From assembly GCA_020744425.1 (NCBI GenBank), contig JAGMUV010000023.1, positions 1,054,001-1,118,000 on the forward strand: 64,000 bases of DNA, read 5' to 3'. The translations under genes were made by a program, and so were the position numbers. The notes under the pieces were generated by a model, which saw nothing but the letters and a program-made list of their open reading frames with translations, ran no database searches and was not told the origin of the DNA. This document shows, in pieces, positions 35,434-46,647 of the stretch (position 1 is the stretch's first letter; every line of letters starts with the position of its first letter). Origin of the DNA: Dactylonectria macrodidyma (taxonomy: Eukaryota; Ascomycota; Sordariomycetes; Hypocreales; Nectriaceae).

Positions 35434-36124
35434 CAGCGCTATGGCGACAAGCAAGCGATTTGTCACTTTAAATGCAATTCCCCGATTGTCTTAAACACTG
35501 TGCTGCCTCGATCAGTGCAGCAGGGTAAAGGCTTCGAGTCTCGATTGCAAGAGCATCCAGAACCTTGTTTGACACTGAGATTTCTGCTTCAATGACGTGA
35601 GAAATGAGCGTCAAGCGAACTTGAGAGATGGGGATAATAAGCGGATATAGCAAAAGCTCCGCCTATATATAAGTATAATATTTACTATCAAGATCTTAGC
35701 TAGAAATTTTACTAGAGATTCTAAACTAACTATAAAAGGTAGCTATAAATAGCTATATAAAAACTTATTCACTAATGAGAATGAAGCTAAGATGAGGAAC
35801 TATAAGCCCCTTCGCAGAATCCCCTCTTGCAACTCAATCTATCGAGGAGTCGTGGTTGTTTAAGAGTTCGTCCTATGCGATAGGACACGTGTAGAACGGT
35901 ACGGTTGGTGTCAAGACTGCCAAAAAGGAGCCTTCTCTGATACTGAAGCAAGCCCAGGAACGATCGATAGTGACAGGACTGCAGCATTCTGCGATGCGAT
36001 TCAAAATTCGACCACGATGGCAGCTGTTGCATCTCGTCTTTGGTGACAACGATTCCAGTCGGACATCAAGGAGAGTTTGTGGAACTTCAGTCGTCGTCAC
36101 TCGTGCAATGATGGCGCTGTGAGT
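35434..36124. other. AT-rich spacer
   Basis: 35645-35780 is strongly AT-rich with repeated TATAAAAGGTAGCTATAAA-like motifs, probably RIP-affected repeat debris. No gene recognised. Confidence 0.5.
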
Positions 36125-37325
36125 CTAGATCTTCGACCAGCGCAGAAGCACTGCGACAGCAATGACTGGCAACAGGCTCACTAACTCTCCCAGTCCGGCA
36201 AACTCTGAAGGAATCCTCGCGTTGATAAAGGCACCGGTAGCAAGAAGAACTGCGAAGATGTTGTACATGAGACTCTACCCAAAGTTGAACTTGATGCGGT
36301 TAACGGATTTCCGACTCGCGTTCATCATAGTTAGAATACCAGCCAGGGAAGGACGCGTAAGAACAATATCTGCAGCGGATTGCGCGATATCTGTGCCTTC
36401 GTTCATATGGACGCCGATAGTAGCCTGTGTGAGAGCAACGGCATCGTTCGTGCCATCGCCATAAAAAACGACAACTGGCTTCTTGCGATCTGTGGCAGGA
36501 CCGAGGAGAGTCTGTATGTAATCCTTCTTGTCGGCAGGCGAGCTTCTAGAGCGCACATTGTTACCAGGAATGCTAAGCTTGGATGCCAAGGTCCGAACTG
36601 CTCCGCCATCGTCGCCAGAAACTACATGTACTGAGATACCACGCTTCTACAAGGTTTCAACCGTTTTCACAGCATTAGGTCGAAGTTCGTCCTTAAGTCC
36701 ATAGACCGCCTTAGCTTATTGTCGATTGTAAAGCAGAACACAGTGCAGCCTTGAACAAGCATCGGCTGGACGAGTTCATGGTCTGACAAATTCAGCCAGC
36801 GAGAGTTGCCAGCTCGAAGTTTCTGTCTGCCCAGGGTGGTTTTAACACCTTTATCAGTCCAACTCTTCGGCTCAGGAACAGTCGAAGTCATGATTCCGAT
36901 GTTCTTGAGGCGGGCAGCTACAGCAACCGAAACCGGGTGTCGACTGTTTTCAACCAGACCCAGAAGAAGTGGAAGTTTATCCTCATCGACGCGCTCGTTT
37001 CCAACAACGGAGAGCTTTCCTCGAGTCAAAGTCCCCGTCTTGTCAAATACGATGTGCGAAGTCTTATGGGCGACTTCAATAGCGTCCGCAGACTTGAAGA
37101 TGATACCCCGTTCTGCCGCGGCTTTGCTGGCAATTATAATGACTATCGGAATAGCTAATCCAATTGCATATAGGTAAGAGGTAATGAGAATAGTGATAGT
37201 ATAGGTAATGGCCTGAATAGTAGCTTCAGATCCTTTATAACTACGGATAGTTATACCTACTATAACCCAGATAATAAATGTAATAATCATTAACGCTACT
37301 ACTATTTTTGTTGAACAGGAGGTAT
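36125..37325 (-). pseudogene. Copper-type P1B-ATPase 3' half, RIP-damaged
   Basis: The minus strand from about 37325 to the stop at 36125-36127 encodes the second half of a heavy-metal (Cu+) P1B ATPase. It shows AERGIIFKSADAIEVAHKTS, FDKTGTLTRGKLSVVGNE, HPVSVAVAARL (ATP-binding His-Pro), then after a frameshift near 36700 VVFYGDGTNDAVALTQATIG and DIVLTRPSLAGILTMMNASR. A TGG-to-TAG stop at 36275 interrupts NFG.SLMYN, after which the last helix continues to WSKI. The ion-binding CPC motif in the sixth helix reads YLY: the codons are TAC-CTA-TAT, each one transition from TGC-CCA-TGT. The metal-binding N-terminal domains and first helices are missing. The pump cannot work. It is probably the remains of a duplicated Cu-ATPase. 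Confidence 0.88.
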
Positions 37326-40300
37326 GTGTGAGTGGTCACGTGTGAGTCAGGGGTCCCGAGATTGCATGTGGATACAGGCGATATCTCAGGGGCAGAGAGA
37401 ATTCGAGGGAGGACAGCAACAAGGATAACAGAGAATCAACTGATCTGACATCAATGGACCGAAGACCCGTACTGTCTGACAATTTCTTTAACAAAATACT
37501 CTGCACCCATAGAGCAAGGAGCAGATGACTCACAGGCATCAATATGACGAAGACGGAGACAAAGAGTAGACAAGCGAGTAGCTGTGCCTCTATAGAGTAC
37601 GGTTAAGGATACGCGGGTTCTCAAAGAGCAAGAATCCGTGGCCGTGGTGGCAGAGGACTGGGTATCATATCATGCATAATGGTGTCGGCAAAAGGCTCCT
37701 TGTAATTAGCCCTTCATCCTTCTCACTATGGCACTTGCATGGAGCAATCAGTGAGGGATTTGTGCTGTTCACGAGAACCCCCTATTGCTAAGCTGAATTG
37801 GTAACCCACGACCTTTTGTATTGTACCGTGCTAACTGAATTTCCAGCACAGAGATGAGGAGGTATGGCTTCCTGGGAATTTCCGTCATCTCCGCCTATAA
37901 GTGGGGTCTTTGCTAACCACGGTGAAAGTGGATTTCGTGATGCATGGACACTGGGGACCAGAATGCTTGCCTCAGCCCCCAGCCATCAGCATAGAGCATG
38001 GTCTGTTGACCCCATAGCAGGGAGGTGAAGATTGGAGAGGGACTGCCTCAGTCATCATTGGCGGCCTCTTGACGCCACAGCCGATTGTCCAGATCGGGAG
38101 GAAAGCGAGTCAAGGAGACTTCTACTCACGCTGGGTGGGGTGCCAATAAAGAACGCACCCTCTCACCCGAGCTGTTGGCAAGGGCCTACGGGCGCCACAG
38201 GGCTAGGGCCGTCTTGGTGGACCGGCTTGGCTTTCCAAGCGCGAGCCGAGAAATGCTTGTTTCGTTCTTCCGCAGTATAGACTCTCGTCCACGTCGATCT
38301 CCCCGTGTGGAGGCCGGCTAACGCGTTGACCGGGAGGAGATTATTGGCCGACACGTTGATAAAATTGTCACATGTTGCGGGGGTAAACCCCTCAAGTTTT
38401 CTAATGAGAATGGAGCGGGACCATGAATGTGCCTTTCAAGGTCATAGTGACTTCAAGATGGAATAAAGGCGATGATGAACGAGCCCTGTATCCCCACCGA
38501 ACCGGGTTGGCCAAGGTGATCGATTCTAGCCGCGCACACGCTCTTGAAATAAAGAGTTCCTGGATCGTTCGTCCAGTGTTGTAGCGCCATCATTTCTACC
38601 TTCTCTTCTCTGTCCAAACAATGTGTCACACTCGTGACCAGCATAGCCATAGCCATCTCAACGCTCTCACCATAGGAATCCCTATGACTCGTCGATATAA
38701 TCGTTCCAAGATTCCTCGGTGTCGAACTGAGCATGAGCAAGAGTTGTCAATTTTGATGGAAGAAGATGGAGAAATCTTTCCGCACTTTTGGTACGTCTGA
38801 GTTCACAACTAAGCGTCCTAGTTGCAACTACCCTTCAGTCTCATGGGCATTTCACTAAGCAAGCACCTGGATGCTAGTTTGACCTGTGAGAAGGAGTTCA
38901 TCCCCCACGATCATATGTTCCTATTCTGCTCTGAAGAGTACATTTTAAACCCCCTCTCCCCACATTCCACGGCTGCGCATCCCAGGATGGTACTGACAAT
39001 ACGCAAACAGTTGTCGGAGAATTGACCAAGCAACAATCCCAGCACCTGCAGCTTCTGCGTGTCATCACACGACCTACAATTATCCTTTCTACTCCGCATT
39101 AACCCCTGCACCCAGAGACATCATTCCACAGGCATCACCGTCGCGGCCTACGATAGGGCTTCCAAATTCTATATCAGCCCCTTTAGGGATTGGAAGTGAG
39201 AAAAGCACCTATAACGACACATCAGCTGCAACAGGTGTCCAATCCGTTGTAGCTGTCCTTAACTTGGCTCGGAAAGCAGCGTTAGTTTTCCACGCACCAA
39301 AGGGTGGAATAGTTAGACACCCCTACGACGGGGCCAACGGCGGGACTAATGTAGACAAGTCATAGAAAACCGACCTAGAAAGCAGAAGGTCCTGATACTC
39401 AAGACTCACGCGGGTTTGGCGAAGCATACATTGTCCACATGTGATTGTGTTGGGTGCTTCTCTGTAAATGATCCAACGAGCGGTAGCCTGAAAGGCTAGT
39501 AATTGACTAGGCGACGTTACTCACGCAGATTGTCGAACTGCGGTGATAGTTCGATGCGTTGACTCCATGTAGAGTAGCGTGCAGCGTGAGGTGTGATAAG
39601 TCAGTAACAGAGCTCAATTGCAAAACAAGATGCAGAGGATGTGACAGATGTGAAATTGTCTATTTCTAGTAGAGGCGAATGAGGCCTCAACCCTATCAAT
39701 TCTGGGGGATCGTACACACAATATTCTCTGCGCGGCAGAAGAATGTATCAGGTATTGGAGCCATTGTATACTAAAAGAGATGCGTATGATTATCTTTCTC
39801 TTGCTTGTGTCTGTGGGAACAGACCCAGGTAATTTACCATGGACATCATGTACGACCAGGCCCATTCAGCGTCAGGAGTCAAGTGAGTTGTGACAAGCGA
39901 CTGCACCAGCGTTCAGAGGGAAAATCTCGAAAAGGGAGAAGGTGTGTGTGGACCTCGAGGGCGAATGCCAGCTCGAGATTACCCTTATCTGAAGCCTCAA
40001 GCTCAAGGCAGCGGGATATATGGCGACGGAAGAAGGTCAGTTAAGACGATACAACGCTTCCGCACCAACAACACAAAGAAATTTGAAGGCTTGTCTCCTG
40101 TGCTTCTAAATCCCTCGCACACCAGGATACCTCGGCAACCACGTGCAAAATGCTAGGGACGGGCGGAGCCAGCGCGGGAACTTTTGATGTCTCACACTTT
40201 CACCCTACGTAATTGATCGCGTGGTCGGTTGTGAAATATCACAAAGGTCCAGCCCAGTCTTTTTGTCTCCGCATAACCATCAGTAAATATGCATCCGCTT

Positions 40301-40809
40301 TATTGTCTGGTTGGATCATGTTGTCGCATGGCTTGCCGTGGCCCGAGATGCAGGGCGGGATCAAGACATTGATCGACTGGAGAGACACATTGTGGATTGT
40401 ACTGAATACTTATCTTCGTACGTGTCCTGCTGGTTTGCAGCCCGAAGTGGCGTGGTAATGCGAGGCGCTGCTGATGGTCATTGTGTATCGTACAAACGAT
40501 GAGAAATCACTTATTCAATAGATCTTTTGGATCGGTAACCAAAACTAGCCTCTGCTACAAAGCAGTACCCTGGCTGTGATGACACATGAGAGTTGGTGCA
40601 AAGCATTTTGAGATGCAGGCAATAGGCAAACATGGCTGCCAGGCAACGGCACAACAATGTTGCAGTGACTTCTCGACTTGTCACCGCTACATGCCAAACA
40701 TAGGTCATTGGAGCCATGCCATGAATTACTTTTCCAATCTGCGAGACGCTTATAATCCTGTCTCCGGCGTCTTTTGTGTCCCGAATAACTTCGAGCCCGT
40801 CACAAAAAT
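37326..40809. other. 3.5-kb gene-poor region
   Basis: No recognisable gene. Minus-strand frames at 37336-37542 and 38453-38740 and plus frames near 39890-40156 and 40213-40458 are short and unassigned. The sequence is not strongly AT-rich, so these may be older decayed genes rather than RIP-affected repeats. Confidence 0.45.
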
Positions 40810-41493
40810 ATGGCTGACAGCCACGAGACGTTGTCAACTCCCGACAGGACACGAATGACGGTATCTATCGTTCTGGTAATTATTTTTGCACTTATTATCG
40901 GCGGCCTCATATGCATCGCTAGACCAGGTTCACCCCTTGGAATTCTTCAGGACAGAAGGCATAATTCCACGAATGCCACCACCACTGTCAACACCACTGG
41001 CGGCCTAGGCCGGAACACTGTGCATCATATTCCATTAGTCGTCTATCGTGCCCGGCCGAGCCGTTTAGGGGGTTCGACTACATTCAAGACGGAAAATATG
41101 ATGTCTGGACATCGGCCGTGCGACGGCGGGATACAGATTCCAAGAGAGGTCTTCACACGAGACTCAAAAAAACCAACTCGGAGAGAGTCAGAGCCAAGAT
41201 GCAGCCACCAATCTGAATGTCCTATTTGCACGGAAGAATTTGTTGATGGCGTTTTGCTGCGATTATTGCCCTGTGGGCACGTATTCCACCCAGCGTGCAT
41301 CGACCCATGGCTTGAGCGGCGCGCTCGCACCTGTCCTCTGTGGTATGCTGTCACCGGATTGCGAGAAGAATGCTGGCGTTACTGGCGTTCTGGACTGACG
41401 ACTTGGTCTAGTCGGGCAACTTTCAAGTGTACCTTTCCCCACAATTCTCTGCAACCACCATGCGAGCATCGAGCAACCACCACGACGGGATGA
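40810..41493 (+). CDS. Membrane-anchored RING-H2 finger protein (probable E3 ubiquitin ligase)
   Basis: Two exons, 40810-41342 and 41412-41493, are separated by a 69-bp intron (GTATGC..TCTAG, with a CTGAC branch-like site) and give 204 residues. Residues 17-37 form a single membrane helix. The RING-H2 domain has Cys137, Cys140 (CPIC), Cys155, His157, His160, Cys163, Cys175 and, only after splicing, Cys178 (TG|T). The conserved aromatic Trp is in CIDPWLERRART. Proteins of this type recruit E2 enzymes to ubiquitinate membrane proteins. The intron is a multiple of three and has no stop, so an unspliced message gives a 227-residue form in which the eighth zinc ligand becomes Trp. The C-terminal tail is short. 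No partner gene is obvious nearby. Confidence 0.85.
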   Translation: MADSHETLSTPDRTRMTVSIVLVIIFALIIGGLICIARPGSPLGILQDRRHNSTNATTTVNTTGGLGRNTVHHIPLVVYRARPSRLGGSTTFKTENMMSGHRPCDGGIQIPREVFTRDSKKPTRRESEPRCSHQSECPICTEEFVDGVLLRLLPCGHVFHPACIDPWLERRARTCPLWYAVTGLREECWRYWRSGLTTWSSRATFKCTFPHNSLQPPCEHRATTTTG

Positions 41494-43073
41494 TGGCCGT
41501 CGACAACCAACCTATAACACGGTGTTCGCTAAAAATGGGGCACGCTGTACTTTGGGGGCTTGATGGCAGATTGCGACTAACCCTTCGCAGTATGGCGAGT
41601 GAAGCGGGGAAGGGAGTTGTTTTTGTACCCGAGGGAATAAAACTATTGGCATTGGTGAAAATCCGATGGTAAGGCTTTCATCACCAAGTACTCTGGCGTG
41701 AAATGACAACTTCCACTCCATCAACCTAGGCTTTCCGGGCGGACAGACTGGCGGATTCTTGACTTCATCGACGAGTCCAGACCTCCGGGGGGGGAAACCG
41801 TATAGCTTGACCCGAGAGCAGCTAGCCAGCCAGCCGGTTTTTGAGAACCCGCTCATTTCTGTTCGAAAATCATGATTTCTCGCGCATCCTCCCTCCCCTC
41901 GGTCTGGTGTCTGTATGAGGGATTTTGGCCAGAGATGAGGGGTGAAATGGTAATGGAAATTGACGATTGGATACCCTTAACAACGTTGCGGGGATGATGG
42001 CCGACCCGAGTTAAGACGACGGGCTCGTCCAATCAAGGAGCTCAATGGCGCCGAGCACTGCCACTGCCGAATCTGGCAGCTTGGCCGCAGACGCTATGGC
42101 CAATGCCAAGACGGCTACACCCACGTCCAGATCTTGAAACCAGGCACCTTAATCCTACGTGAAATTCCTGACGTGACGTAGGCACGACGAGGCGAAACGA
42201 ACGAGACGGCTTCTTTTCCAGTTTCCCATCTTTTTTTTGCCCTTGTCTCCTGCCAGCTGGACAACTTCTAACACATGGCAAGGTACTTGAAAAGTTCCAT
42301 CGCCTCCCCACCAAAATAGTCGCACCAGTGGGCGAGCTTGTCCGTCTTCGTCAGAGGCGTCAACCCTCATCAAGGACGGGTCAGAAAATTTCTCAAAGCC
42401 GATGACACCCCCCGCACATTGCCATTGTGACACAATTACCCCTAGTCGAAGCTCCTGTGGAAATCAAGCACGTGGGGGCCCCCCTCGGGTATCGAGTACC
42501 TCTCCAAATTTGGCATCCCGAGCCAACCACCAAGTTCTCAGCACAAGGGGGGCGGAGTGCGTAATGACAGAAACGCTGGCATCCCCATCCAGTTAGCTAT
42601 GGGTCATTCATCATTTCCGCGTGCAAGCGCCAGCTAGCGAACACGAAGGCTTGAGCCCCTGCATTATGAGCGAGCATGGAGTTGTTAAGGCTCCCTAGGC
42701 TACCAGGTCGGGACATCACCTACACAATCTCTTGCTGCTGGGTGGCTCGTACCGTTCTGTATAGCACGGGTAGACACTACACCGTATTTCATTGCGCTGC
42801 AAGCCATGGCCAACAAATCTATGAGGTATTTTCCTTGGCGTTGCATTGCATCGGTATTTGAGGGCCAGGAGGCCTCCTGGATAGCAACGAGGAAAGGCAG
42901 AAGAAACCACGAGTTACCTATGTACCAGTGCAAGTTCATACTCAAACCTTTCTCACTCTGACAATTGCCGATCTTGTCTCTGCAGCACCCCTCCTTGCAT
43001 CTTCACTTCCTTCCAGCCACCACCCTCACCTCTACAACCTTGCATCAGACACACCGCCGCAACAACAACCAAG
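41494..43073. other. Spacer and ATPase promoter
   Basis: 1.6 kb of moderate GC with overlapping frames on both strands, none with a domain. 42928-43073 is C-rich/CA-rich, as in fungal 5' leaders, and ends in AACAACCAAGATG at the ATPase start. Confidence 0.5.
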
Positions 43074-43490
43074 ATGCCTGACCCCGACATCCAGCCCAAG
43101 GAGGCCGATCTGGAAGCTGCGAATAATCTTCGCATCACCTTCCAGGACGGTCTCGGCAGGGATGGCGCATCCAACGACCCGGACGCATCCCATGGACGCT
43201 CTCGCACCCGGTCGTTATCTCGCCATCGCTCCCGCTCGCGTTCCAGCTCTCGCAACCGCATCCAGACTACTTCGCCGTACTCAGGCGTCCAGATCGAATA
43301 CCGTACCCTGTCCATCCAGGTGACCGAGGCAAAACAGAACGACGACACGCTCGAAGACGCCAAGGACGCAAAAGGCCTCAAGAACAAAGATGACGAAGAC
43401 TACTTCGCCAAGCTTCAATACCACGAGCTACAGGTTGAGCAACTATGCCAACAGCTCAACGTCAGCCCTGGAGTAGGTCTCTCAGAGAAT
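43074..43490 (+). pseudogene. N-terminal part of Na+/K+-type P-type ATPase, cut by hAT-2
   Basis: Starting at ATG 43074 (context ACCAAGATG), 139 codons encode a cytoplasmic N terminus. There is a Ser/Arg-rich stretch (RSRTRSLSRHRSRSRSSSR) near residues 43-63 that could be phosphorylated, the family block GVQIEYRTLSI and YHELQVEQLCQQLNVSPGVGLSEN. The coding frame runs into the transposon and stops at 43503-43505. The continuation lies at 46656. Joining 43490 directly to 46656 gives GLSENAAAVRLGRDGNNSLP in frame, so the insertion alone broke the gene. The pre-insertion protein would have been 1,100 residues. Confidence 0.93.
43483..43490. repeat. Left 8-bp target-site duplication of hAT-2 (CAGAGAAT)
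   Basis: CAGAGAAT precedes the terminus CAGCGCTCATC and recurs at 46648-46655. It encodes part of Ser-Glu-Asn of the ATPase. Confidence 0.95.
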
Positions 43491-46400
43491 CAGCGCTCAT
43501 CATAAATCAATCAAATCAACTTTAGGGTAAAAGTTAATTTGTTTAATGGGCTTCCGATCTAAAGTTGATTTATTTGATTTGATTGGCCCCTCTCAATCAA
43601 CTGTATAAACGACCTATATACCTAGTATATGAAGGTATTTCGCCTACCCCAAGTCTTAATTACCTACCTAACTGCCTAGCTTTACCTTGCTGTATCAGAC
43701 CCAGTTCCTCAGGCAATGAACTCGCTCTAGCATATCCGCGCCTATTAAGAGCCTTTAAGATATTAGTGTCAGCTTAGCCAGGCTGAACTGTCTCTTGCAG
43801 TCAGTCGCCATCACCAGAATAGCAAAGACATCTAAGGCAAAGCTGCTTAATATCGGGAATAAAGGCTTATAGTCTCTCCACTATTAGATCAGCTCCTGCG
43901 TATCTTATAGCTTAAGACAGAGGTACTTATCCAGCTCGCTAACACTGCCGCCCATTATAAATATCTTTCTCATTCTACTATTAATCTATTAAGTATAGTA
44001 GTCATCCTCCTTACCCATTTTCATTAATAAAGGAGCGGACTTAGACTATTCTTTGTCCTTCTACTAGCTAGTATAATACTACTGCGCGAAGTAGTCCTTT
44101 ATGCCTGCCTTCACATCACAAACCCAGGCCAATTACTCCTCAGTAACCCAAGTAGCCTCTAACCAGCTAATGCTGAATCTCAAATAAAGGATAACTACTG
44201 CTATAAATAAGAAAGACTCTCCAAGCTTACTATAATACTCATCCAGCTTCTTCTAGCCATTATTAATAGATGCCCGGATATATGCTCAGTGGTCTGCTTA
44301 TAATAAGCTCTTCTAGAAGACCTCATACGCTAGTAACTTATTAAGCGCCGCATATTCAGTCTAAGAGCGCTCTAGCAATGCAGACACCATGAATCTTAAC
44401 ATTTAGCTTTACTATTAAGATACATAAACCTCATCGTCATCAAAGCGAGCAGGGCGACAACGGGCACGGGTCGGTCAGGTTTTAGACTCCATTAGGGGCG
44501 TAGACGCTATTCTAATCGGCTTAAGGTCATCTAGATTCATCACCCTTATTATCTTAGCTATAACCTCATTATAGAAGCCCTTCCAGTCCTTAAAATGCTT
44601 AAGTAGGTATTCCATCCCTACTAAAACTTCCTAGAGGCGCCCGTAGCCGTCGCCTTTACCCTAGCCTTAGGTTCGCATCGTCTGAAGGTATAGAGGCGTA
44701 AGAATCTCATTAACCTCACTAAGAACGCGCTAATCCTCATTAGATAAGATATTATTAGCAGGGATGCGTTTTACTTTATCTTACTTGCCTTCGAATATAA
44801 AGATAAAGGCCCTAATATCAGTCTGCTTCTGTAGAGCCCTCTTAATCATTATATAAGTAGAATTCTACTGCATTTCATTATTTAAGATGACCTTAAGCTC
44901 AGTAGTTAATTCTTTATAAAGACAGTATCCTTCGTACTCCTGCTTATAAGTAATGCGCTTAAAATATTCACTATGCTAAGGTAATAATTAAATGAACTTA
45001 ATAATATTATAGAGCTTCTTAATTAGACCCTTTAAATGCTAATAATGAAGATCTTACTCTAGAAGACCTCTTATACTATTAATATCTAACTCTAGCTTAA
45101 AAGAGTTAGTGTCTTTATTAAAAAGAAACGTATGGATAATAAGGTTAAGAACATGGCTATAGTAATGCATCTAATGGGCCTTAATATTAGCAGGCTTAAT
45201 CGAAGGGTTAAGCAGCCTATAGAAGTAGTGTAAATACGTATTATTTATAGCTAGGTTATTAGAAATAATAGTCCTAATCTGTCCTTAAATCTCCTATAGT
45301 TAAATAATATTAAATAGTGTATTAGTAAGGTTCTTATTACTATAAGTACCTAACTAATAATATAGAGCGAGCAACCTGGACTATTAGTACCTAAGTTTAT
45401 TTATAAAGTGTGTAAAAACAGCTATTATTATAAGGCAGTTTAGTAATGTCTAGAGATCAAAGCTAATATGAATTTTCATTAGAGCACTGCCTAGTTCCGC
45501 TTTAATAATATCCCTCTTAGAGTCAAAGATCCTCTATAGCTCTTTAGAAATAGAACTACTACTCTAAGGAATCTAAAGCGCTAATTTATAGTCGAACTAA
45601 TAAAAGAGCTCCTTTAGAAACCTATGCTCAAATATTATAAATAGCACATTACTATTAATAATAAACCCAATACTTAGTTCTTATATAGCTTTAACCTTTG
45701 CTCTTAGTATTATACTCTAGTTAAGCCACAGTCATTTAGTAGTTATATAAGAGTAAAGATTAATCGCACTATTATCACTAGGGCTTAACTGGCTCGCTAG
45801 AGTAATCCAGTAAGCTCTGCGCAAGTCAGTAGATAGATACAGTATATTAGTATAGGGGATGAATACATACTTCTGAAGATAATCTACTGTAGAGGATATA
45901 GCTTATACTAAGAAAAATTCTAGTCAACCCTTTATATTATATTAACTACAGCACTACACATAACCGATTGGCTGCTCCTAGTAATTCAATTCGACGAAGA
46001 ACATACTATGCGATCTAATCCAGCTTTTTCTGCCTTTTATACCCTTCCGAACTAGTAAAGCTTCTTAAATAAAGCGATAGTTTTTCTAGATAACCTTCAG
46101 TAAATCCTCAATAGTCAGGTTAGCAAGCAGCTCTCTAACAGCAGCCTCCTCGAGCTGCTGGGCTATAGTCTTTAGTTATAATAGTTACAAGAATGCAGAA
46201 AGAAAGAGTGAAGTAGGGCAAGGCATTAAAATCTCTAACAGAAGACTCGCCAGTAAAGAGAGCGCTAGTAAGTCTAGCATCTTATTACTAGTATTATATA
46301 GTGTTAATAGCGAAGTTAATGCATTGCAGTAAGATATAGAGTGTGTCAGCCGGTCTAGGGTTTAGTATAGGTTAGCCAGCAATAGTGAGTACTAATCAGA

Positions 46401-46647
46401 CTATGACTTTATATAGGAGTAAGAAGTATTACCTATCTATAGCCATCTTATATAGGGTAGGACTAGCATAGAGCAGACCATATTAATCCTTTTAGACAGT
46501 TTAAATATAGTATAGCACATATCAACTTTATCAAATCATATTAACTTACAAATCGCTAGAATTGATTTAATTGAAGCGAGGAATCGGCTAGGTTGATTGA
46601 TTTGATTGGGGTGATTGATTGATTGAGTTGATTTATGATGAGCGCTG
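43491..46647. mobile_element. hAT-family DNA transposon (hAT-2), 3,157 bp, RIP-degraded
   Basis: Perfect 20-bp terminal inverted repeats (43491-43510 and 46628-46647, starting CAGCGCTCATCATAAATC) are flanked by the duplication CAGAGAAT. The interior is very AT-rich, with abundant TA dinucleotides and stop codons, yet its minus strand still reads as a hAT transposase. The termini share their first eight bases, CAGCGCTC, with the right end of hAT-1, so the two belong to related families. Just inside both ends lie short AATCAATCAAAT-type repeats. The element sits inside a P-type ATPase gene. Confidence 0.96.
43600..46230 (-). pseudogene. hAT transposase, heavily RIP-mutated
   Basis: On the minus strand the C-terminal dimerisation domain is readable around 43960-43780: WRDYKPLFPILSSFALDVFA then VMATDCKRQFSLAKLTL, and further down ADMLERVHCLRNW. 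Near 46050 a BED-finger-like part is seen (GYKRQKKLD.. followed by ELLGAANRLCVV). TAG/TAA codons occupy positions where Trp or Gln are expected, consistent with TGG-to-TAG and CAG-to-TAG change. No large deletion is evident; the overall span fits a transposase of about 800 residues. Exact start and end are not resolvable. Confidence 0.8.

Noticed and set aside
37326..40809. Short frames such as 38453-38740 (minus) and 39890-40156 (plus)
   Set aside because: No domain, no splice-consistent extension and no codon pattern that I could defend.
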